A stretch of DNA of 17,406 nt, taken from contig JBAZWE010000034.1 of assembly GCA_041660545.1 (NCBI GenBank), positions 1-17,406 on the forward strand, in the 5' to 3' direction. Shown in pieces: positions 6,568 through 12,545 of this stretch. A program made the position numbers and the translations under genes. The notes below the pieces were generated by a model. That model was not told the DNA's origin and ran no database searches. It was given only the letters and a program-made list of their open reading frames with translations. This DNA comes from JBAZWE01 sp041660545 (lineage in GTDB: Bacteria; Actinomycetota; Thermoleophilia; BMS3ABIN01). The first letter of the stretch is position 1. Each line of letters starts with the position of its first letter.

Positions 6568-7892
6568 GCGCGGATAAATCAGCTGAGAAAATAGAGACAA
6601 AAAATACGGAAACCGCATCTGCGGGAAAAGCGTCTAACGGAAACAGTAGTTCCGATACTCTTTTCTACCTGATCCTGGTTGTGACGCTCCTGCTCACGGA
6701 CGTCGTACTCTCTTTCTACTATTACCGCAACCAGAGCGGCTTCGACATGCGGTGGATACTTGCCGCGCTGGATATCTCCACCATCCTGTCGGTCATGGGA
6801 CTTGCCGGAAAACGCGTGGGGCACTTCCTGACTTCCATGAAACTCGCGATGACGATGCTCTTCGTGATCGCCATCCTCTCCATCATCGGTACCTGGCTGC
6901 CGCAGGGGGAAGCCGTGCTGGAGAGCGGCTGGGTCAAGAATCCGCTTTATGATGTCTACAGGACCCTGGGCCTTTTTAACGTTTATCAGTCGCGCTGGTT
7001 TTTAGCCATACTCTACCTTCTGGCTTTTAATCTCAGTTTCTGTATATTCAAGCGGCTTCCGACCACTTACCGGCATACGCTCAAACCCCGTGTCGATGTC
7101 AAGGAAAAGTTTATTGTAAATCAGCCGCTCGCGTCGGTTGTCGACGGCGCCGGTGAAAAGGGCATGGGGATCGCGCGGCAATCGCTTTCAGGCATGCGTT
7201 ACAGGATCCGGCCCGGACAGACCGGTTCGGTCATGGCGGAGAAAGGACGCTATTCCGGAATTGCGTCCATAGCCTTCCACTTAAGCTTCCTGCTCATCGG
7301 CATCGGCGCCATGCTGGGCGCTGTATTCGGTTTTGATGAGACAGTAGAAATCAGGGAGGGTCAGACGGTTGATGTGCGAGGCACCAATCTCAAGGCCACC
7401 AACTATGATTTTCAGATAAAATATACGGATGTCATGGAGGAGGGCAGGAGTACCGGTTCGATGCCTACAAAATATTCCACGGACCTCGAGGTTTTTTCCG
7501 ACGGTCAATCGCTGGAACGCAAGGTCATTACTGTCAACGGCCCCTTGAGGATATCGACATACAATCCGGTACTCACATTCCTCGCTTCGCTTAAGGTGAA
7601 TTTTCACCAGGCCAGTTATTATCAGTCGGACAGGGGAATAGTCAGTGTCCTTCAGGTGAATCAGGGCCCGGGAAAATCGCTGATATATCTGGGATTTTTC
7701 CTCATGATGGGCGGGATATGCTTCTCGCTGTATTTTCCGCACCGGCGCATCTGGCTGAAAGTCAGCGACTCGGACCAGTTGCTGGTGGGGGGCCGTACCA
7801 ACAGGGCGAAAGTAACTTTTCAAAGAGATTTCGAACGACTCACATCGGAGCTGAGAGTGAAAATGGGACAGGAGGACAAGGCACATGGGTAA
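6564..7892 (+). CDS. resB: Cytochrome c biogenesis protein ResB (Ccs1)
   Basis: About 442 residues from TTG 6564, which has GGGAG (6553-6557) at 6-base spacing; another in-frame TTG at 6543 lacks this. After a hydrophilic N-terminus come membrane segments at about 32-54, 63-80, 92-111, 144-163, 231-256 and 371-392. A large extracytoplasmic domain lies between the last two. ResB signatures include TSMKLAMTMLFVIAILSIIG-type helices, the GTWLPQG turn, KGRYSGIASIAFHLSFLLIG with H239, and NFHQASYYQSD before the last helix. ResB and CcsB form the System II synthase that exports heme and attaches it to CXXCH cysteines outside the membrane. It overlaps ccsB by 8 bases. The cytochromes upstream are the obvious clients. 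Confidence 0.9.
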   Translation: MSADKSAEKIETKNTETASAGKASNGNSSSDTLFYLILVVTLLLTDVVLSFYYYRNQSGFDMRWILAALDISTILSVMGLAGKRVGHFLTSMKLAMTMLFVIAILSIIGTWLPQGEAVLESGWVKNPLYDVYRTLGLFNVYQSRWFLAILYLLAFNLSFCIFKRLPTTYRHTLKPRVDVKEKFIVNQPLASVVDGAGEKGMGIARQSLSGMRYRIRPGQTGSVMAEKGRYSGIASIAFHLSFLLIGIGAMLGAVFGFDETVEIREGQTVDVRGTNLKATNYDFQIKYTDVMEEGRSTGSMPTKYSTDLEVFSDGQSLERKVITVNGPLRISTYNPVLTFLASLKVNFHQASYYQSDRGIVSVLQVNQGPGKSLIYLGFFLMMGGICFSLYFPHRRIWLKVSDSDQLLVGGRTNRAKVTFQRDFERLTSELRVKMGQEDKAHG

Positions 7893-8970
7893 TATTTTTT
7901 CACATGACCTGCTGACAAGGTATGAGGAGATACTTTTTATCGTAGCGGTTATTTCGTATCTCGTCTGCAGCGGCATATTTATCTGGTATCTGATTTCGAG
8001 AAATGAGAAAGCGGCCCAGCTCGGCACGATCCTTTTGACGATGGGACTTGTCGCCCATACGGTTGCGCTGGCGTTACGCTGGGGCACGTCAGGCCATGCG
8101 CCCATGTCAAATACTTACGAGTCGCTATCGCTGTTCGGCTGGGGCATCGTACTGTTCTTTCTGATCGCCCAGCGCTTTTACCCGATCAGGGCGGCAGGCG
8201 CCCTGGTGGTGCCGACTGCGTTTCTCATCACCAGTGTTGCGGGCGTGTTCTATCAGGGACCCGACATCCCCCTGGCCCCGGCACTGCAAAGCATATGGCT
8301 GTGGATACATGTGACGATAGCGATGTTATCCTACGGTCTGTTCGCCCTGGCGTTCGGCGCGGGTTTTCTCTATATCATCCAGGAGAACCTGCTCAAGAAG
8401 AACTACAAGGGCGTAGTGACCGCCTTCACGCTGCTTTTCGCGGCGCTGGGCCTCGTGCTTGGTCTGTGGATCGGTTCGATGCTGGCTGAACCGGTAACGG
8501 TACAGGATCCCATCACGCGGACTGTTGGCAACGATTACTCCTTCAGCGACTACTTCAGGATCTTCGGCGGTGGCTTCATAGGCCTGGTAGTGCTTCTCGG
8601 CCTGGGCTACTTCGCCGGCAGGGGCGCTTCCAAGCGCTCATTCTCCAACATCCTGCCATCTCTCGACGTTCTGGACGAAGTAAGTTATCGCGGTGTCGCA
8701 TTCGGGTTCCCGCTTCTGACTATCGGCATCGTCACCGGCGCCATATGGGCGGATCAGGCCTGGGGCCGCTGGTGGGGATGGGATCCCAAGGAGACATGGT
8801 CGTTCATAACCTGGCTTTTCTATGGAGGCTATCTGCATACACGGCTTACGATGGGCTGGCGCGGCAAGCATTCCGCGATTCTGGCCGTCGTCGGCCTGAT
8901 CGTGGTTCTTATAACGTATCTTGGTGTTAACTTCTTCTTCTCGGGACTTCACAGCTACGCCACGGGGTAA
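7885..8970 (+). CDS. ccsB: Cytochrome c biogenesis protein CcsB (CcsA/ResC family)
   Basis: A 361-residue polytopic protein of the heme-handling family. The WWD heme-binding signature is WGRWWGWDPKETWSFITW (residues 293-310). Conserved histidines are visible at H58, H142, H318 and H356 (in GLHSYA at the C-terminus). The start has AGGAGG (7870-7875) 9 bases upstream and overlaps resB. With ResB it carries heme across the membrane and ligates it to apocytochromes. It is longer than many CcsB proteins: about 70 residues with two additional hydrophobic segments (about 178-246) sit between the LYIIQE helix and the LDVLDEVSYR region. HemX-like relatives are the main alternative, since hemA follows, but the intact WWD motif and adjacent resB favour CcsB. 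Confidence 0.93.
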   Translation: MGNIFSHDLLTRYEEILFIVAVISYLVCSGIFIWYLISRNEKAAQLGTILLTMGLVAHTVALALRWGTSGHAPMSNTYESLSLFGWGIVLFFLIAQRFYPIRAAGALVVPTAFLITSVAGVFYQGPDIPLAPALQSIWLWIHVTIAMLSYGLFALAFGAGFLYIIQENLLKKNYKGVVTAFTLLFAALGLVLGLWIGSMLAEPVTVQDPITRTVGNDYSFSDYFRIFGGGFIGLVVLLGLGYFAGRGASKRSFSNILPSLDVLDEVSYRGVAFGFPLLTIGIVTGAIWADQAWGRWWGWDPKETWSFITWLFYGGYLHTRLTMGWRGKHSAILAVVGLIVVLITYLGVNFFFSGLHSYATG

Positions 8971-8973
8971 CTT

Positions 8974-9606
8974 GTGGCTCTCTATCCAGCCAATATCAGG
9001 ATATCAGGCCGGCGATGCGTCATCATCGGCGGTGGTCGCGTGGCGGCCCGTAAAGCAGCGGTGCTGCTAGAGTGTGGCGCGCTGGTCAAGGTGGTTTCCC
9101 CAGCGCTCGACGCCGAATTTGAAACCATGGCCGGCAGCATAGAGCATGTGGAGCGTTCCTATGCCAGAGGCGATCTTGAGGGTTCTTTTCTTGTTATTGC
9201 GGCTACTGACGATGACGAGACCAACCGGGCAGTCGAAGAGGAAGCCCGTAGCGGCAACCTGATGCTGAATGTTGTCGACAAGCCCGAGCAGTGCAATTTT
9301 TATGTTCCCTCCAGCATACGCCGGGGAGAACTGATGATCACCATATCGACCGGAGGCCGATTGCCGGCCCTGGCCAAGCGTTTGCGCGAGCAGCTGGAAG
9401 AGGAGTTTCCCCGGGAATGGGAGCCTGCCCTCCAGCTGCTGGGGAAGGCGCGCGCAAATGTTATTTCCCGCGTCAAGGATGAAGAGCGGAAAAAGCAATG
9501 CCTGACGGATCTTGCCGCTCTCGATCTAGTCCCGCTCCTTCAGGCTGGAGGGCCACAGGCGGCCCAGGTGGAGATTGATAAATGCATCTCGCGGTACTTG
9601 GCATAA
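8974..9606 (+). CDS. sirC: Precorrin-2 dehydrogenase / sirohydrochlorin ferrochelatase-type protein
   Basis: A 210-residue protein matching the N-terminal CysG/Met8p module. An NAD-binding GGGRVAARKA glycine motif (19-28) is followed by VIAATDDDETNRAV, NVVDKPEQCNFYVPS and ISTGGRLPALAKRLREQLE. The last is the conserved active-site and dimer region, and the Asp in NVVD corresponds to the catalytic Asp of CysG/Met8p. It oxidises precorrin-2 to sirohydrochlorin with NAD+, and some relatives also insert iron. No methyltransferase domain is attached, so it is the stand-alone form. GTG 8974 lies 3 bases after the ccsB stop, with only a weak GGGG before it. It overlaps hemA by 25 bases. It points to siroheme, the alternative (Ahb) heme route or cobalamin branches. 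Confidence 0.88.
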   Translation: MALYPANIRISGRRCVIIGGGRVAARKAAVLLECGALVKVVSPALDAEFETMAGSIEHVERSYARGDLEGSFLVIAATDDDETNRAVEEEARSGNLMLNVVDKPEQCNFYVPSSIRRGELMITISTGGRLPALAKRLREQLEEEFPREWEPALQLLGKARANVISRVKDEERKKQCLTDLAALDLVPLLQAGGPQAAQVEIDKCISRYLA

Positions 9607-10835
9607 ATCATAAGACAGCCCCCGTTGAATTACGCGAGAAGGTCGCGTTAAACGAGGATAAATGCGGCTCCCTGACCGGCCGCATGCTCGATGATCCCTC
9701 CATCTCCGAAGTCGTCCCCATATCGACATGCAACCGCACCGAGGTTTATGAGGTGACTAGCGTGGAGCGCGGGGATCTCGAGGACTGTGCATATTTCCAC
9801 GAGGCGGAGAATGCCGTGGGCCATCTTTACAAGGTAGCCAGCAGCCTGGATTCTCTCGTTGTAGGTGAAGCGCAGATACTCGGCCAGATCAAGCAGGCCT
9901 ATCACAGTGCCCACGGGCGCGAAAGCACCAGCGTTCTGCTCAACCGTCTCTTTCGCCATTCGCTGGAAGTCGGAAAACGTGTGCGTACGGATACAAGGAT
10001 CGGAGAGAACCCTGTGTCGGTCTCATCGGTCGCCGTGGAAATGGTTAAAAAAGTCTTTGAAGACCTGGAGGGCCGGACGGTCCTTATGCTCGGCGCCGGC
10101 AAGATGGGCGAGCTTACCGCCACCCACCTGGTCTCTCACGGCATAACCAGTTTTGTCGTCTCCAACCGGACCTTCAGCAAGGCTGAAGAGCTGGCCGAAA
10201 AATTCAACGGTTCCGCGGTGGCCTTCGACGAGCTGACTGATTATCTGCCGATGGCGGATATAGTCATCAGCTCCACCGGCGCTCCCCATTACGTGTTGCG
10301 CAAGGGAGAAGTGGAGCGGGCTATGCGCCGCCGGCACAATCGTCCCATCTTCTTTATCGATATCGCCGTGCCCCGCGACATAGATCCCGGAGTCAACGAT
10401 GTTTATAATGCCTTTCTTTATGACATAGATGACTTAAACGAGGTAGCCGATGCCAACGCCGCCGGCCGTGCGAAGGAAGCCATGAAAGCGGAAAAGATCA
10501 TCGCCGAGGAAGTCGACGAATACATGCATTGGCTTTCCAGTCTGGATGTGGTACCCACGATCACGGCTTTGCGTGAGAAGGCTGAAGCGATCAAGGAAGG
10601 TGAGTTGGCCAGGGCGCTGTCAAAATTCGACACCGAGCTTAGCGAGAAAGACATTAATCGGATCGAAGCCATGGCTTCGGGAATAATAAACAAGATGCTT
10701 CACGGACCGACCGTGGAGCTAAAGCGCGCCGCAAACGAGCGGGGCGGTTATCTGTACGTCGAATCAATGCGGCGGCTCTTCAAGCTTAACGGGACCAACA
10801 AGAGCACACATCACAAGAGAGGACACAAAGAGTGA
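9582..10835 (+). CDS. hemA: Glutamyl-tRNA reductase
   Basis: A 417-residue protein that reduces glutamyl-tRNA to glutamate-1-semialdehyde with NADPH, the first step of C5 tetrapyrrole synthesis. The N-terminus GINHKTAPVELREK, the catalytic Cys50 in STCNRTEVY, and H81 in NAVGHLYKVASSLDSLVVGE are present. The NADPH domain has GAGKMGE (171-177) and SNRTFSKAEELAE, and ends in IDIAVPRDIDP and YDIDDL. The helical dimerisation domain has VVPTITALREKAEAI. AGGTGGAG (9566-9573) lies 8 bases before ATG inside the preceding gene. The segment between Cys50 and H81 is 31 residues against about 49 in B. subtilis HemA (C50, H99), so about 18 residues are missing in frame. Heme feedback on this enzyme would set supply for the cytochromes upstream. 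Confidence 0.96.
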   Translation: MHLAVLGINHKTAPVELREKVALNEDKCGSLTGRMLDDPSISEVVPISTCNRTEVYEVTSVERGDLEDCAYFHEAENAVGHLYKVASSLDSLVVGEAQILGQIKQAYHSAHGRESTSVLLNRLFRHSLEVGKRVRTDTRIGENPVSVSSVAVEMVKKVFEDLEGRTVLMLGAGKMGELTATHLVSHGITSFVVSNRTFSKAEELAEKFNGSAVAFDELTDYLPMADIVISSTGAPHYVLRKGEVERAMRRRHNRPIFFIDIAVPRDIDPGVNDVYNAFLYDIDDLNEVADANAAGRAKEAMKAEKIIAEEVDEYMHWLSSLDVVPTITALREKAEAIKEGELARALSKFDTELSEKDINRIEAMASGIINKMLHGPTVELKRAANERGGYLYVESMRRLFKLNGTNKSTHHKRGHKE

Positions 10836-11782
10836 GCGGCAAGAAAGCCAGTTCCATAATTCTGGGAACAAGGGGAAGTGAGCTGGCGATGTTTCAGGCG
10901 CATCACGTCGCCTGGATCCTGCAGTCAAAAAACGTCGATCTCTCCGTCAAGATAAAAACAATCATGACTACCGGGGACAAGATCCTCGACACGCCACTTG
11001 CCAAGGTCGGCGACAAGGGGCTTTTTGTCAAAGAGATCGAGAATGAACTTTTGGCCGGTGAAATCGACATTGCCGTACATAGCTGCAAGGATTTGCCAAC
11101 CGAACTACCCGTCGGACTGACGATCGCCGCTTTCGGTGCAAGGGAGGACGCCAGAGACGCGTTTATCGGAAAACCCGGATCGGATGCGCGCTCCCTGAGC
11201 GATATCGTCCCGGGCGGCACGATCGGAACCAGCAGCCTCAGGCGGCGTTCGCAGCTGATGTCGATGCGTCCCGATCTTGACATTGTTGATATCAGGGGAA
11301 ATGTTGATACGCGCATCAGAAAGATCGAGGAAATGAACCTTGACGGGACGATTCTCGCCACAGCTGGCATCAAGCGGCTGGAGCGGCTTTTCGAGGCTTC
11401 ATTCTTCTTCGATGTCGAAGAGATGATTCCGGCGGTAGGACAAGGCGTGATCGCAATCGAGTCGCGTGAAAATGATCCGGTCGTCAGAGATTTGCTTTCA
11501 AACTTCAACGACGGCGATTCGGCAGCCGCGGTCACCGCGGAAAGGGCTCTGATGAAAGTACTGGAGGGGGGCTGTCAGGTGCCCATCGGCGCGCATGCAA
11601 GAGTCAGGGGCAGCAGACTTTCCATCAAGGCATACCTTGGCTCGCTCGACGGCAAGAAGTTTATTCGGGATGAGATAGAGGGTCCCGTGGAGGAAGCTGG
11701 GGATTTGGGAGTCAGGCTGGCGGCAAGGATGTATGAGGCGGGGGGCAGGGAGATACTGGAAGAGGTGCGGGCGGAGGGGTAG
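10832..11782 (+). CDS. hemC: Porphobilinogen deaminase (hydroxymethylbilane synthase)
   Basis: A 316-residue protein, normal for the family. It joins four porphobilinogens into hydroxymethylbilane in the cytoplasm. The dipyrromethane-carrying Cys248 sits in EGGCQVPIGA. The catalytic Asp87 is in HSCKDLPTEL, where most homologues have Met or Leu in place of this Cys. The substrate-binding arginines are in GTSSLRRRSQ (132-141) and VDIRGNVDTR (152-161). The domain 2/3 marker PAVGQGVIAIE is present. It starts at GTG 10832, overlapping the hemA stop as GTGA, with AGAGGA (10818-10823) 8 bases upstream. hemD, hemB and hemL, common next neighbours, are absent: the operon ends here and a repeat-rich spacer follows. 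Confidence 0.97.
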   Translation: MSGKKASSIILGTRGSELAMFQAHHVAWILQSKNVDLSVKIKTIMTTGDKILDTPLAKVGDKGLFVKEIENELLAGEIDIAVHSCKDLPTELPVGLTIAAFGAREDARDAFIGKPGSDARSLSDIVPGGTIGTSSLRRRSQLMSMRPDLDIVDIRGNVDTRIRKIEEMNLDGTILATAGIKRLERLFEASFFFDVEEMIPAVGQGVIAIESRENDPVVRDLLSNFNDGDSAAAVTAERALMKVLEGGCQVPIGAHARVRGSRLSIKAYLGSLDGKKFIRDEIEGPVEEAGDLGVRLAARMYEAGGREILEEVRAEG

Positions 11783-11847
11783 GCAGGATTTGCGTGGTGA
11801 TTTATTGTGGTTGCTGTTCACTCGATTATTTTTTGTGGATTATAGGC

Positions 11848-11879
11848 GGTTTCCCGTTGGGGGGCGGGATATTTCCGCC
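11848..11879 (-). repeat. Inverted copy of the GC-rich repeat core
   Basis: Read on the minus strand, this 32-base stretch begins GGCGGAAATATCCCGCC and ends AACGGGAAACC. It matches the two direct copies to its right except for one substitution and a shortened centre (about four bases of CTTTTC missing). Together with the copy at 11907-11942 it can form a long hairpin with a loop of about 27 bases. Confidence 0.8.
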
Positions 11880-11882
11880 TCC

Positions 11883-11958
11883 ACTGAGGTCTTCGACAGT
11901 CGTTACGGCGGAAACATCCCGCCCCCTTTTCAACGGGAAACCTTGCGTTGTCTATGAT
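11883..11958 (+). repeat. Direct repeat copy A (76 bases)
   Basis: It begins ACTGAGGTCTTCGACAGTCG and contains the core GGCGGAAACATCCCGCC...AACGGGAAACC (11907-11942), then CTTGCGTTGTCTATGAT. It is repeated 89 bases further on with five mismatches. Within the core GGCGG can pair with CCGCC, and CCCG with CGGG. It lies 100 bases behind hemC. Confidence 0.85.
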
Positions 11959-11971
11959 CCATACGCCTTCA

Positions 11972-12047
11972 ACTGAGGTCTTCTACAGTCGATCCAGCGG
12001 AAACATCCCGCCCCCTTTTCAACGGGAAACCTTGCGTTGTCTACGAT
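11972..12047 (+). repeat. Direct repeat copy B (76 bases)
   Basis: It matches copy A at all but five positions: one in the CTTC(G/T)ACAG part, three between CAGTCG and GCGG, and one near the end (CTATGAT/CTACGAT). The core at 11996-12031 is identical to copy A apart from its first base. The 13 bases between A and B are unique. Confidence 0.85.
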
Positions 12048-12116
12048 GCTTCCCATCCCATTCAGCTGAAAACCCGCGTGGCCGGGATGTGTGACAGCCA
12101 ATCCCTTTGGAAAAGA

Positions 12117-12142
12117 AAAAGGACGGCTTCAGCCGTCCTTTT
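12117..12142 (-). terminator. Strong intrinsic terminator, functional on the minus strand and possibly both
   Basis: AAAAGGACGGC and GCCGTCCTTTT form an 11-bp stem with a 4-base loop. On the minus strand the stem is followed by TCTTTTCC, giving the T-rich tail of an intrinsic terminator, 22 bases after the stop of the small peptide gene. On the plus strand the stem itself ends in TTTTC, so it may also end transcripts from hemC. Confidence 0.85.
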
Positions 12143-12163
12143 CATAAAGCCTGTTTGAGTGCG

Positions 12164-12295
12164 TTATGGCGCCGGCGGTGGTGGAACCACTACGCTGCAC
12201 TGCCAGTTGGGGCACTCAAAAGAGATGTCCTTTAAGTTCTCGTGCCTGGTGAGCACGGGCTTCTCGTAGGACGTGCCTGTTGCCTGTTTCTTCAT
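12164..12295 (-). CDS. 43-residue RiPP-like precursor peptide with lasso-type leader motif
   Basis: A 43-codon gene with AGGAGGGAGG (12312-12303) placed 7 bases before its ATG, a matched promoter upstream and a terminator 22 bases after TAA. All three make it a real gene. The peptide starts MKKQ and has YEKPVLTRHENLKDI at residues 10-24. This fits the YxxPxL...L leader signature of lasso-peptide and related precursors, which is read by PqqD-like RRE domains. The rest contains CPNWQC (28-33) and ends VVVPPPPAP. A lasso ring needs a first residue (usually Gly) joined to Asp/Glu at 7-9 of the core, and this is not obvious here. Cys/Trp crosslinking or a disulfide is as likely. No cyclase, protease, radical SAM or transporter gene is in the window. 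The leader assignment is motif-based; the product and function are unknown. Confidence 0.75.
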   Translation of the reverse strand: MKKQATGTSYEKPVLTRHENLKDISFECPNWQCSVVVPPPPAP

Positions 12296-12371
12296 CCCCA
12301 ATCCTCCCTCCTACCTGTGTTCTAAACTCAGCTGAATACGGAATTTGCCCGCCCCATATGCTGAGGGCCGA

Positions 12372-12400
12372 AGTTTATCACGATAGTTCTTGATTGACAA
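12372..12400 (-). promoter_or_regulatory. Promoter of the small peptide gene
   Basis: On the minus strand TTGTCA (12400-12395) is followed after 17 bases by TAAACT (12377-12372). The -35 matches the consensus at five of six positions, the -10 at four of six. The start point would fall near 12365, giving a leader of about 70 bases before the peptide ATG. Confidence 0.6.
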
Positions 12401-12421
12401 TACCATTTTCTGTGACATAAT
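12394..12421 (+). promoter_or_regulatory. Rightward sigma70-type promoter overlapping the leftward one
   Basis: TTGACA (12394-12399) and CATAAT (12416-12421) are separated by 16 bases, 11 of 12 positions matching the consensus. It fires towards the 3' end of the convergent helicase gene, where no convincing + strand gene follows. A transcript would be antisense to the helicase mRNA. It shares its -35 bases with the leftward promoter because TTGACAA reads TTGTCAA on the other strand. Confidence 0.45.
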
Positions 12422-12545
12422 CCTGATATGAGTTGTCAGAATTCGGTGAACTTTTTGCGGACAGATAAAAAACCTTGCTTGTCGGTAACGATGAACCTGT
12501 TTCAAATGTCATGCTTTTTCCGGGACCGAAAAAGAGGAAGGCCGG

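Noticed and set aside
11883..12047. CRISPR array suggested by two near-identical repeats
   Set aside because: Only two units; repeats of 76 bases, a 13-base gap and an inverted third copy do not fit repeat-spacer geometry, and no cas genes are present.
12311..12505. 64-residue minus-strand frame upstream of the small peptide gene
   Set aside because: No ribosome site, no recognisable features, and it covers the promoter that explains this stretch better.
12514..12534. CTTTTTC/GAAAAAG inverted repeat behind the helicase gene as its terminator
   Set aside because: The stem is almost all A-T with 7 pairs and a 7-base loop; too weak and lacking a following T-run to call a terminator.
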